Source: Candidatus Parvarchaeota archaeon (lineage in GTDB: Archaea; Micrarchaeota; Micrarchaeia; Anstonellales; VGKX01). From it: a stretch of 22,801 nucleotides of DNA. The translations under genes and the position numbers were made by a program. Within the stretch, counting starts at the first letter, position 1. Each line of letters begins with the position of its first letter. A model generated the notes under the pieces. It searched no databases and was not told the origin of the DNA. It worked only from the letters and a program-made list of their open reading frames with translations. The stretch lies in NCBI GenBank assembly GCA_016866895.1, contig VGKX01000003.1, forward strand, positions 1 to 22,801. Direction: 5' to 3'. Positions 1 through 7,411 of this stretch are shown piece after piece.

Positions 1-35
1 ATTTTTTTTAAGACCTTGCTCCCCCTTGCATCAGT

Positions 36-75
36 TATGCCATCCAAAAATCCGATTTCAATGCGGGATGGCATA
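36..75. repeat. 10-bp perfect inverted repeat (stem-loop)
   Basis: TATGCCATCC at 36-45 is the exact reverse complement of GGATGGCATA at 66-75, with a 20-nt loop. A second, weaker hairpin follows at 120-140 (TGCC and ATA pairing with TAT and GGCA around one bulged C). The role is unknown. It could be the 3' end of a transcript entering from the left edge or part of a non-coding RNA. Confidence 0.45.
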
Positions 76-162
76 GGCTCACCAAAAAAATCAAATTGCG
101 GGAAAAAAATAAACTGACGTGCCCATAGACCATTATGGCAGGATTGTTATAAAAGACTTTGT

Positions 163-275
163 GAAAGACCTCGGCCTAAAGGCCCGGAATTTCTGCTGCT
201 TTCCTTAGGGGGAGCCGACTTGGCCTCGGTGCTCCTCCCTGTCTGAAGACAGAGGCTCCAGCACCGGGGTCTTTC
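163..275 (+). ncRNA. candidate structured RNA or hairpin element, unknown family
   Basis: The ends pair perfectly: GAAAGACC (163-170) with GGUCUUUC (268-275). Inside this helix lie several possible hairpins: GGCC-UAAA-GGCC at 173-184, GGAA/UUCC at 186-204, GCC/GGC at 214-224, and a long arm in which UCGGUGCU (226-233) pairs with AGCACCGG (260-267), capped by CUGUC-UGAA-GACAG at 239-252. The terminal helix can alternatively extend to 174/264 at the expense of the base of the long arm. I found no 5S, SRP, RNase P or tRNA consensus. A TATA-like TTATAAAA at 148-155 would start transcription near 175-180, inside the structure, so the promoter fit is poor. The terminal inverted repeat would also fit a small miniature element. 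Strand is a guess. Confidence 0.35.
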
Positions 276-326
276 AGTGGGAAAAGGGAAAAACCAGCTA
301 AGGCTGATTTGTGGGAAAAAGTATAC

Positions 327-337
327 ATTTATATATA
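327..337 (+). promoter_or_regulatory. TATA box for the small ORF at 357
   Basis: The AT-rich ATTTATATATA box is centred about 25 nt before the ATG at 357. This spacing is expected for an archaeal leaderless transcript and is the best support that the following ORF is real. Confidence 0.45.
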
Positions 338-356
338 TTGATGGTGCAATAAGTCT

Positions 357-584
357 ATGGCAAATGCCGCTAGTTTCAATCCAATTGACTGCCTAAAAAG
401 AGGCACGGCCAAAGTAAGCGAAGGGCAAAAAGGCGGGGTGCGCCCTGTGATGTTGCTTGCGTGCCATGAGAAAAACGGCTGTCCCTCCAGGATATCTCAG
501 GGTGAAAAGCCCTCGATTTGCAAGGAGGCTGTGAAGAATCCCATTCAAAGAAAGCAGCTGCAGGATGAAGGGATTGAGAATTAG
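357..584 (+). CDS. small hypothetical protein (75 aa)
   Basis: I do not recognise this protein. The reading frame begins with ATG, which sits where a leaderless transcript from the TATA box at 327-337 would start. The product is basic to neutral and soluble. It has no membrane segment and carries four cysteines (about residues 12, 36, 42 and 54), two of them in a C-x5-C spacing, which could hint at a small metal-binding or disulfide protein but matches no motif I know. There is no recognisable partner gene next to it. The region to 1200 looks like decaying or fast-changing sequence, so this may be a chance ORF. The promoter spacing is the main reason to list it. Confidence 0.35.
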   Translation: MANAASFNPIDCLKRGTAKVSEGQKGGVRPVMLLACHEKNGCPSRISQGEKPSICKEAVKNPIQRKQLQDEGIEN

Positions 585-634
585 GCTTGTAAGAGAGTTT
601 ATTGTTAGGTCAAGGGATAACGCGGTGCTAAACA

Positions 635-874
635 ATGAAAATAAAAGTCATGGAAACTATTTTCAGCCTGACAAGGCAGTGCGTGCCTGAGAAGAAGGCA
701 AAGCCTGGCACTGGCTTTTTTGAGGGAAAACTTCTTTGCCTTAGGGAGGGGACAAAATGCAGGCACAGAAAAGATGAAGATGACGATGGAGGCAATGCGA
801 AGCAGCAAGTATGCAGCCATATACAGGCGCCAGAAGTGCTTTCACGCCTTTCCAAAGAAAGCAGGGCAGACTAA
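635..874 (+). CDS. doubtful small ORF (79 aa), Lys/Asp/Cys-containing
   Basis: I do not recognise the product. It starts with ATG, and two short methionine-led stretches in other frames overlap it, including one of 35 codons starting near 773. The predicted chain has a basic CRHRK stretch followed by an acidic KDEDDD run. No clear ribosome-binding site or TATA box stands at a decisive distance. Length, composition and position between another doubtful ORF and a PIN-domain remnant make a non-functional or chance ORF quite possible. It is listed only because nothing else explains 600-900. Confidence 0.2.
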   Translation: MKIKVMETIFSLTRQCVPEKKAKPGTGFFEGKLLCLREGTKCRHRKDEDDDGGNAKQQVCSHIQAPEVLSRLSKESRAD

Positions 875-993
875 TACTTAGATAATAATAGATATTTCTT
901 GTTTTTTCTTCCATCTTAGGTTATTGTTTTTTCCACCATGATTAGAAGTTGGCGCAGGCTGCAAGAGCTGCACAGAGAGGAGATTAGTTTTGA

Positions 994-1194
994 AGGCTAT
1001 TGGAAAGCAGGCAGTTTGGAGTTTATTGGATTGACAAGCAGGCACGGGGCGAAATTTTTCAGCTGGCGCGGGAGGTTGGCAAGGACTTGAGCTTTGCAGA
1101 CTATTGTGTGATTTACCTTGCCAGAAAAGAAGGCAGCCGTGTGCTTTGTTTTGACAGGCAGCTGGCAAGGCTTGCACAGGCAAGAGGAAACTAG
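994..1194 (+). pseudogene. C-terminal remnant of a PIN-domain (VapC-like) nuclease
   Basis: The frame ending at TAG 1192-1194 encodes LSFADYCVIYLARKEG followed by VLCFDRQLARL. This is the pattern of the last third of PIN domains (LSxxDaxxxAtAxxxg...lxTxDxxL), including the third conserved aspartate (in FADY) and the later one (in FDRQ). PIN proteins are usually about 130-150 residues; only about 65 are open here. Upstream the same frame is blocked by TAG at 943, TAG at 985 and TGA at 991, and no N-terminal DTNV-type motif is visible in any frame. A TTG at 1000 could start a 64-residue fragment, but it would lack half of the active site. Most likely a decayed toxin-type gene with no antitoxin left. 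Confidence 0.5.
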
Positions 1195-1243
1195 AATTTT
1201 GTGTCAGCTTGCATAGGAACGTATGGATTTTGGCATGAAATCG

Positions 1244-1260
1244 CCGAAACATTTAAATAC
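1244..1260 (+). promoter_or_regulatory. 23S rRNA promoter (BRE plus TATA)
   Basis: CCGAAAC (1244-1250) followed by ATTTAAATAC (1251-1260) is a strong match to the archaeal BRE/TATA pair. Transcription would begin near 1280-1283. It is the only strong promoter between the PIN remnant and the 23S gene, so the 23S gene probably has its own transcription unit. Confidence 0.65.
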
Positions 1261-1282
1261 CCCGACTTCTAAATAATCGGCA

Positions 1283-1548
1283 CCATTTTTGCAGTCTGAA
1301 GCGAAAACATCAGCGTTCCACGTCGTTGGAATCGCGATGGAAGGCAACCAAAACCCAGTCGTACTGGCCGAAAAACCGGGGATTTACCTCGGAACTTATG
1401 GCCTTTGCGGCAGTGAAAGTTTTCAATTGCTAAAGCTCTTGCTGCAAAAAATACGGTTGAGGCGTCCGAAAACCTTTTTGGAGCCAATAACCTGATGCCA
1501 CACATCAGTTCATTCTGATTGGGCGCATGAAGGGCGTGCATGAGTAGG
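1283..1548 (+). other. 23S leader containing a broken-looking reading frame
   Basis: This stretch lies between the inferred rRNA start site and the processing stem. It contains an open frame at 1289-1495 and, in a different frame, a 28-codon run ending at TGA 1516-1518. Joined by one frameshift near 1415-1425 they would make one chain. Either this is chance or the promoter-proximal leader swallowed the remains of a gene. I recognise no protein family. Confidence 0.3.
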
Positions 1549-1564
1549 AAAAGATGATTTTGCA
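1549..1564 (+). other. 5' arm of the 23S processing stem
   Basis: AAAAGATGATTTTGCA is the exact reverse complement of the sequence at 4978-4993. The 16-bp helix brings the two ends of the pre-23S together, as in archaeal pre-rRNA processing stems. A second helix, GCAAA (1569-1573) with TTTGC (4963-4967), lies inside, leaving an asymmetric internal loop where a bulge-helix-bulge cleavage site would be expected. Confidence 0.65.
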
Positions 1565-1660
1565 ACGAGCAAAATTTAGGGTTTTCAAAAACCTAGAAAG
1601 TGTGTTCACTGACGTATAAGTGAATCAGCTTGGATATGTATAAGTGCAGGCCGCAAGGCT

Positions 1661-4600
1661 TGCATGTTGTTAAAGCTATTCAGTGGATGACTTGGCTTGG
1701 GTAGAAACGTTGGGCCGTGGCAAGCAGCGAAATGCTCCGGGTAGGCGCAGGCAGCCTTTGATCCGGATGGTCGCCCATGTGATTCGGAAGAATCGACTAC
1801 ACGCGGAGAATTAAAACATTCTAGTAACCGCAGGAAAAGAAAACAACAGTGATTCGGCCAGTAAAGGTGATTGAACGCCGAAGATTGAGCGTCCTGAATA
1901 CCCTGCCGGCAACGGCGGGGAAGATGTGGGGCCTGGAACATCCGCAATTTGAGCAGAAGCAATTGGAAAGTTGCGCCATAGATGGTGATAGCCCAGTATG
2001 TAAAGGGTTGCGGAGCGAGGCAAAAGAGTAGCGCACCTCGGCAATGGTGCGTGAAAGTCGGCAGAATCAACTGCCAACTCTAAATATAACCCAAGACCGA
2101 TAGCAAAGCAGTAACGCGAGTGAAAGTTGAAAAGGGCCCCTAACGGGGGGTTAAAAGAACCTGAAATTGAATAGCTACAGTTTGATGCGGCAAAAAAGCA
2201 CTCCTGCAGCAAGCGACCCCGGGCAACCTGGGAAGCGAATGCGGGATATGCATTGTTGCATCTTCCTTCTCGAAGCAAGGGCCAAGGAGTTAATGGCAGT
2301 GGCAAGGCGAGAGCCGGAGCGAAAGCGATTTAGTGCGCAGTACAAGCGAGGCACACCGTGTGAAAGCGCGGGTTAGTCACTGCTTTTAGACCTGAAGCTG
2401 ATGTGATTTATACGTGGGCAGGGCGAAGCCGGCCTGACGGTCGGTGGAGGCCCGCAACCGATGCTAGTATATCTGCTCGGGTGACCTACGTATAGGGGTG
2501 ATAGTCCAATCGAACTCAGCAATAGCGGGTTCCCCTCGAAATGTCCCTCAGGACAGCCTCGCTGGAGGCAGGAACTAAGGTAGAGCACTGATTAGGTGAG
2601 ATGGCCTCGAAAGGGGTCACCATCTTGTCAAACTCCGAATTTAGTTCCGCCGTAGAAGGCGGGAGTCGGGTTGTGCTGGGTAAGCTAGCACGCCGTTACG
2701 GGAAGAACCGGTGCCGTGGTTAAGGTCCCAAAAATCTGGTTAAGTGCGAAATGAAGGAGCTTGCAGTCTAAAACAGCTGGAAGGTAGGCTTAGAAGCAGC
2801 CATCCTTTAAACAACGCGTAATAGCGGACCAGTCTAGATTGCAGGTTCTGAAGATGGACGGGGCTAAGCCAGATACCGAAACCACGGAGTCGCCGCCTTG
2901 ATTGGTGGCAATTTGGTAGGGGGGCGGGCTGGTTGGGCAGAAGCAGGGCCGAGAGGTCCTGTGGACCGACCAGTCATGAATATCTTGGTATCAGTAACAG
3001 CATATCCAGGCGAGAATCCTGGACGCCGCATAGCACACGGTTTTCTTGGCAATGTTCTTCAGCCAAGAGTAAGGCGATCCTAAGCCGCAGGTCAATCACC
3101 GTGCGGCAAAAGGGAAACCGGTTAAAATTCCGGTCCTGCATTGCTAGACGCGGCAACGCAAGGTTGATTTTTGACACTTTGGGGTAAGCGCAGTGGGGGA
3201 GACCTCATTCAACTGCAGCAAATCTGTCGAGACTCATTGTGAGGAGAAGCAGATTAACTGCAAGACAAGCCGCAAGGCTGCGCCGACTCCCCGGAGTCCG
3301 TGAAAAGAGAATCAATCCGATGCAATGCATTCGTACCTAGAACTATTACAGGTGCTGCTGGCAGAGAAAGCCAAGGCGTGGCAGGACCACTTAGGCAAGG
3401 GAACTCGGCAAGTTAGTGGTGTAACTTCGGGACAAACCATGCCTGCGATTGTGTCAAAAGCATTCGCAGGTCTCAGTAACAAGGGGAGGTCGACTGTTTA
3501 TCAAAAACACAGCTCACAGCAAAGCGGGAACGCTTAGTATTGTGGGCGATGCCTGCTCACTGCTGGTACGTTAAACTCGGTTTCAACCGAGCCAAGCGCC
3601 AGTAAAGAGCGGGGGTAACTCTGACCCTCTTAAGGTAGCGTAATACCTCGCCGCTTAATTGGTGGCTTGCATGAATGGCATAACGAGCCTCCCACTGTCC
3701 CTGCCTAGGACCTGGTGAACTTACTACTTAGTGAATATGCTAAGGACTTCTAGTGGGAAACGAAGACCCCGTGGAGCTTTACTATAGCCTGCTGTTGCGA
3801 TACGAGGGCTTTTGCGGAGCGTAAATGGGAGCCGTTATGTTGCAGGTTCTGGCTTGCAAATAGGCGAAATTGTAACACCATTCAAGAGTTTTTGTATTGC
3901 TTTACCTATCTCAGGGACAGCGGCAGGTGGATAGTTTGGCTGGGGCGGTACGCCCTCGATAAGGAAACAAGGGCGCCCAATGTTCAGCTTAGAGGCGTTA
4001 GAAATGCCTCGCAAAGGGTTAAAGACAAATGCTGGACTGACTGGAATCTTAAAAGCGTGGATTCCAGAGACGAAAGTCGGGCTTAACGAACCTTGGTACC
4101 TTCTTGATGAGGGTCCAAGCTGTCAGACAAGCTACCCCGGGGGTAACAGGCTCGTCGCGGGTGAGAGTACACATCGACCCCGCGGTTTGGTACATCGCTG
4201 TCGGCTTAAGTCATCCTGGAGGTGCAGGAGCCTCCAAAGGTTGGGTTGTTCATCCATTAAAGACTTACATGAGCTGGGTTCAGAACGTCAAATTACTCGC
4301 ATAGGCGTTGCTAGGCCGAAAGGCCTTGAAAAATTAAATCGACTCATATCGGTGAAACCGTCGCATATTCGTGTGTAATTAATATGCACGGCAATACCGA
4401 GGGAAGGCGGAATTTATTGGCTAGGGATACTTGCAAAAAAATATCGCTAGCTGGCAAGATTTGCAAATAGATTCTTGCCCCTGTAGAGACTGAGGGCAAA
4501 TGCTCAAGAGTCTTTGTTGATAACAAAGGCTAATATGTCGGTCTCCTTTGAAAGCAAGCAAAGGATGAAGGTATAGTCCATGCCATTTCGAAAGAAATGG

Positions 4601-4902
4601 AGTTACATGCGCGAGACAGTTCGGTAGTATCTACTAGGAGTGTTGTGGCTTGAGAGCAGGAATCCATGAGTACGAGAGGAACTTGGATTCGGAGCCTCTG
4701 GTCTACCAGTTGTGCCAACGCATTGCTGGGCAGCTACGCTCTATTTGATAAGACCTGAAAGCATCTAAGGTCGAAGCAAATCTCAAAACTAGGCCACTTT
4801 AGGGCGGTCCATAGAACATGACTTTGATAGGGCGAGGGTGTAAGCGGTTAGCTCACGCGAGCCGTTCAGCCTGTCGCTACTAAAGCCTAAACCAACATGT
4901 CC
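1661..4902 (+). rRNA. rrl: 23S ribosomal RNA (interrupted by an intron)
   Basis: The start resembles archaeal 23S 5' ends (CAGTGGATGACTTGGC at 1681). CATGTTG (1663-1669) pairs with CAACATG (4893-4899) as helix 1, which sets the approximate mature ends. Conserved landmarks are present: GGTAGCGTAATACC with GAATGGCATAACGAG (about 3632-3687), GAAGACCCCGTGGAGCTTTA (about 3763-3782), GGGGTAACAGGCT (about 4139-4151), GAGCTGGGTTCAGAACGT (4271-4288), GAGACAGTTCGG (4613-4624) and AGTACGAGAGGA (about 4670-4681). Removing the 321-nt insertion leaves about 2.92 kb, normal for archaea. The gene stands alone, with no 16S or tRNA-Ala upstream and no 5S downstream. Exact ends are estimates. Confidence 0.95.
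4289..4609 (+). ncRNA. group I self-splicing intron in 23S rRNA, no endonuclease ORF
   Basis: The 23S sequence breaks after AACGT (E. coli U2593) and resumes with CGCGAGACAG at 4610. The insertion has group I hallmarks. The 5' exon AACGU (4284-4288) pairs with the guide GCGUU (4305-4309), with a U-G wobble at the splice site. The intron ends in G (4609). GCGAG of the 3' exon (4611-4615) can form P10 with CUCGC (4296-4300). An R-like AGAGACTGA (4485-4493) and an S-like AAGGTATAGTCC (4568-4579) give P7. GGCAATACCGAGGGAAG (about 4390-4406) fits the P4 strand. GAAA-capped hairpins at 4314-4325 and 4583-4600 fit P2 and P9, and stems at 4512-4528 and 4545-4564 fit the P8 region. It is compact and holds no credible protein. 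Confidence 0.88.
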
Positions 4903-4977
4903 AAAGCTATTCAACTTATAGGCCAGTTGAAGCACTTTCTGGACAATTTGAAAACCAAAAAGTTTGCAATATAACGC

Positions 4978-4993
4978 TGCAAAATCATCTTTT
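4978..4993 (+). other. 3' arm of the 23S processing stem
   Basis: TGCAAAATCATCTTTT pairs perfectly with 1549-1564. Together the arms enclose the whole 23S gene and its intron, confirming that the 23S is processed from its own precursor. Confidence 0.65.
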
Positions 4994-5022
4994 CTTACTC
5001 AGGCACGCCCTGATGCCCTTTC

Positions 5023-5041
5023 AAAAAATCCGTATTTTTTT
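5023..5041 (+). terminator. probable terminator of the 23S unit
   Basis: AAAAAA (5023-5028) and seven Ts (5035-5041) flank TCCGTA. T-runs terminate archaeal RNA polymerase, and the site is 30 nt beyond the processing stem. Confidence 0.4.
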
Positions 5042-5092
5042 CTGCTTCACTTATGGTCAGGGGCTTTGTTTTTCCTAGCGGATGCGACAGAA

Positions 5093-5103
5093 GTTTTATT
5101 ATT
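5093..5103 (+). promoter_or_regulatory. possible TATA box of the DNA-transfer cluster
   Basis: GTTTTATTATT lies about 55 nt before the first gene of the cluster, predicting a start near 5123 and a short leader that contains the GGAGG ribosome-binding site at 5140-5144. No other TATA-like box stands between the 23S terminator and the gene. Confidence 0.4.
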
Positions 5104-5139
5104 GTAAGCGGCAATAAGAAAACAGTAAAGATGCCTGTG

Positions 5140-5144
5140 GGAGG
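5140..5144 (+). promoter_or_regulatory. Shine-Dalgarno site that supports a TTG start
   Basis: GGAGG is 9 nt before TTG 5154. The frame is open only back to TAA at 5115 and has no in-frame ATG or GTG before the first membrane helix, so this site decides the start. Confidence 0.5.
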
Positions 5145-5153
5145 GCGCTTTGT

Positions 5154-5399
5154 TTGGCTTATATTGAGACACTTCTTGGCTCCTGGCAGGGGGCGCTTGC
5201 AAGCATTGGCCCAATCGTATCGCTTATATTGATTACACTTGGCGGCATTGTCTACGGTGTTGCCCAGGCGCAGCCTGCCGAAGTCAAGGGAAAATGGCAG
5301 GTAATTGCAATAGGCTTGTTTGTTGGCGGAGTGGTTGTTGGCGCCATTATCGGCGCTGCCGAAATTATCCGCGACAACTCCATGAAGCTTCTGACTTGA
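5154..5399 (+). CDS. VirB2/TrbC-like two-TM pilin (CedA1/TedC-like)
   Basis: The 81-residue protein has two strongly hydrophobic helices (about 16-37 and 49-71) separated by a short polar loop AQPAEVKGKWQ. This is the VirB2/TrbC pilin layout: two helices with a basic cytoplasmic turn and small residues (Gly, Ala) packed in the helices. Archaeal relatives known to me are CedA1 of the Ced DNA importer and TedC, which assemble conjugation-like pili. No long cleavable signal peptide is seen. The start is TTG with a GGAGG site. It is the first gene of a four-gene plus-strand cluster ending in a VirB4-like ATPase, which is the main support for the call. Small two-TM proteins are easy to misassign, so the pilin role is an inference from shape and context. 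Confidence 0.7.
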   Translation: MAYIETLLGSWQGALASIGPIVSLILITLGGIVYGVAQAQPAEVKGKWQVIAIGLFVGGVVVGAIIGAAEIIRDNSMKLLT

Positions 5400-5401
5400 T
5401 A

Positions 5402-5453
5402 GAAAACGTAAAACGTCTCACTTAATGGAAAACGGAAAAAGCCTCATTAAGGG
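5402..5453 (+). repeat. 26-bp imperfect tandem duplication
   Basis: Positions 5402-5427 and 5428-5453 start with the same GAAAACG and share ACG/AAG-rich and CTCA motifs in register, roughly two-thirds identical. The repeat fills the gap between the pilin and CedA-like genes. It might be a regulatory or processing site that adjusts pilin against channel expression, or simply a local duplication. Confidence 0.5.
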
Positions 5454-5495
5454 GACAGGTCTGGTGAAAAATTGAGGGTGAGAGGCTAGAGCAGC

Positions 5496-6497
5496 ATGGT
5501 GCAGGAGGCCATATCTCTTGCAACGGCAGCAGTTCCTCAGAATTACAACCTGGCAATAAGCGCGATAGCAATTACGATAATGGCAGGCGGAATAGCCCTT
5601 GGAGTCGGAATTGCGCTGCAAAACAGGAGGCTGAAAAATTTCGGGGTTGAGGAACTTGCACAGTCTGTCCTCAATGCCGCGCTTCTCGGCTCCATTGCCG
5701 CCCTTCTTGCGCTGCTTGGCACAGTTGGCACCGAGTTTGTTCCGCAAGGAGAATATGCCGCGTGCATGCAGAACCAGGGCGCCACGGGTGCGGCCGCATT
5801 TGCAATCTGCATAAACTGGGCCATTGCAGACGGGCTTTACAAGGCAGGGGCCACAAGCCTGCAAAGCGCGCAGATAATCGGCTATGTGGCAAAAATGATT
5901 GTCAGCGTGCCTGGGCTTTCCAACCAGCCGTTCTATTCGTCCGAGTTTTCAGCCCAGCTTCTCTCATCAATGACAGGCATTCTCTACGCATTTGCCGCCA
6001 TTGCAAATTTGCATGCCGGATTCTTTGAGTTTGCGTACGGCATCGCCCTTTCAGTGGCTCTGCCTGCGGGATTTTTCCTCAGAAGTTTCCACATCACAAG
6101 AGCGCTTGGGGGGGCCCTCATTGGCTTTTCGGTTGCAATCCTGACGGTCTACGCGCTTTGCTTTGTCGCAATAGGGGGAAAACTTGCCTTGCTTGAGCAG
6201 TCCATAGGGGAGGCAGGCGGGCAGGCTGCGCAATTCAACTCAGATTTTGGCAGCGTGCTTGAGGCCGCCCCCACTGACACGGGGTTTTTTGCCACCGTGC
6301 AGCAGCTGATGGCGCAAGGGCAGCTGACAGCGCGCACTGGCCAGCTTCTTGCAGCCTTTTCGCAACTTTTGTCCCAGCTGGCCCTCTATATCATAGTTTT
6401 GCCATTGGCAGGTTTGGCTCTTTCACTTGCCTTTGGCCTGGCCATTTCACGGACACTTGGCGGGCAGATAATAACGCAGACTTACGAGTATGTTTGA
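5496..6497 (+). CDS. polytopic membrane protein, VirB6/CedA-like channel
   Basis: The 333-residue protein has about six hydrophobic helices (near 18-41, 57-78, 154-175, 180-197, 203-227 and 290-316) and a soluble loop at about 228-288 rich in Gln, Ala and Gly. A second loop, about 80-150, holds two cysteines (C90 and C105) that could form a disulfide. Size, helix number and position between a VirB2-like pilin and a VirB4-like ATPase match CedA of the crenarchaeal Ced system, which is related to the VirB6 inner-membrane component of type IV secretion systems. It would form the DNA path through the single membrane. The ATG is preceded by GGGTGAG at 5477-5483. Sequence motifs for this family are weak, so the call rests on topology and neighbours. 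Confidence 0.62.
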   Translation: MVQEAISLATAAVPQNYNLAISAIAITIMAGGIALGVGIALQNRRLKNFGVEELAQSVLNAALLGSIAALLALLGTVGTEFVPQGEYAACMQNQGATGAAAFAICINWAIADGLYKAGATSLQSAQIIGYVAKMIVSVPGLSNQPFYSSEFSAQLLSSMTGILYAFAAIANLHAGFFEFAYGIALSVALPAGFFLRSFHITRALGGALIGFSVAILTVYALCFVAIGGKLALLEQSIGEAGGQAAQFNSDFGSVLEAAPTDTGFFATVQQLMAQGQLTARTGQLLAAFSQLLSQLALYIIVLPLAGLALSLAFGLAISRTLGGQIITQTYEYV

Positions 6498-6547
6498 TGT
6501 GCGTAATTATTGGACGTGATTTGCTTGAAAGGTTTGGGTGATTGCTG

Positions 6548-7333
6548 ATGAAAAAACTTGCAGCAAGATATGCGCCTCACGCATTGTTGACACTGGGTTT
6601 GTTTGCTTTTCTGGCATCATTGGCAAGCTCAAGTGCGCTTGCGGCAGCCATAAGCGCGCTGTGCATTTGCGCAACTTACGTTTTTTGGAAATATGGGGAT
6701 GTGTTGGCGCCGCACCTGTTTGGCGCAATTGGCCTTAAGCAGGAATTTGGGCAATATGAAGTAGTGGCTGCAAGGGACGCCATAGTGAAGAAATCCGGGG
6801 ATGGATATGTTGCAAGCATGTTTCTTGGCGTGCAGATGCCGCAGCTTGAGGCTGAGGGGGATGGCAAGGAAGGGCAGGATTACTCAGCAGCCCTTGAGCG
6901 CGTCATGTGCACAAGCAGAATTCCGCTTCGGTTCTCAATAGCTGCAAAGGCCCTTGATTTGGCGCAGTATGTGGATTCCATAAAGACCAGAAGGGCACAG
7001 GCGGAAGTGACAAAGGCAAGGCTTTGCGCCGAAGGAAAAGCAAGAAACGGGTTCCAGATAGCGCAGCTTGACAGGCAGCTGTCTTATTGGAACAGGCTGC
7101 TTGCAAGGCTTGGGGAGGGCGAAAGGCCTCTTCAGGTAATTTGTACCCTGATGACAAGCGCACAGGGGAACAGCTCAAGTGAGGCTTATGCAAGGGCAAA
7201 GTCAAACTCCAGGGAGGCGGCCTCGGCGATAGGAAGCGCGCTCAATGCACAGGTAAGGCAGCTTTCTGGCCAGCAGATGCTTGAGGCATTTGAGCTTGAA
7301 AGGTTTATGGCCGCAGATGCATTTGAATATTAG
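6548..7333 (+). CDS. two-TM protein with VirB4 N-terminal-like domain (VirB3-VirB4N)
   Basis: Starting at ATG 6548 the product has 261 residues. A TTG 6 nt earlier is possible but less likely. Two close helices (about 10-27 and 30-49) form a membrane hairpin like VirB3. They are followed by a soluble region (about 66-255) with a predicted beta segment (YVASMFLGV), a helical stretch RIPLRFSIAAKALDL, a charged coiled-coil-prone section (about 140-190), a beta strand PLQVICTLMTSA, then SEAYARAKSNSREAASAIGS and a final helix. This order resembles the N-terminal half of VirB4/TraC-type ATPases, which contacts VirB3 and the membrane. The ATPase half is the next gene, so VirB4 appears split, with its N-domain fused to the VirB3-like anchor. 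The assignment is an inference from pattern and context; a lineage-specific adaptor is the alternative. Confidence 0.55.
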   Translation: MKKLAARYAPHALLTLGLFAFLASLASSSALAAAISALCICATYVFWKYGDVLAPHLFGAIGLKQEFGQYEVVAARDAIVKKSGDGYVASMFLGVQMPQLEAEGDGKEGQDYSAALERVMCTSRIPLRFSIAAKALDLAQYVDSIKTRRAQAEVTKARLCAEGKARNGFQIAQLDRQLSYWNRLLARLGEGERPLQVICTLMTSAQGNSSSEAYARAKSNSREAASAIGSALNAQVRQLSGQQMLEAFELERFMAADAFEY

Positions 7334-7411
7334 CTGCCGATGATTGTTTGCACCGGAAGGTTAGGTTTTGCTGGATTTGAAAGGAATTGGCTGGGGTGAA
7401 AGGTTAGATAG

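Noticed and set aside
163..275. 5S rRNA, SRP RNA, RNase P RNA or intron-containing tRNA
   Set aside because: The CCGAACUCGG-type 5S motif, the SRP GGAAGGAGCAG tip, the RNase P ACAGAA motif and a T-arm are all absent.
1606..2305. Long minus-strand and other open frames over the 23S gene
   Set aside because: They lie fully within conserved rRNA sequence and encode no recognisable protein.
4344..4526. Minus-strand 60-codon ORF inside the intron as a homing endonuclease
   Set aside because: It is antisense to the intron, has no LAGLIDADG or other nuclease motif, and overlaps the conserved catalytic core.
4289..4609. Insertion as an archaeal bulge-helix-bulge intron
   Set aside because: The junctions fit a group I guide/terminal-G arrangement and the core has R/S-like elements with GNRA-capped hairpins; no clear bulge-helix-bulge was seen.
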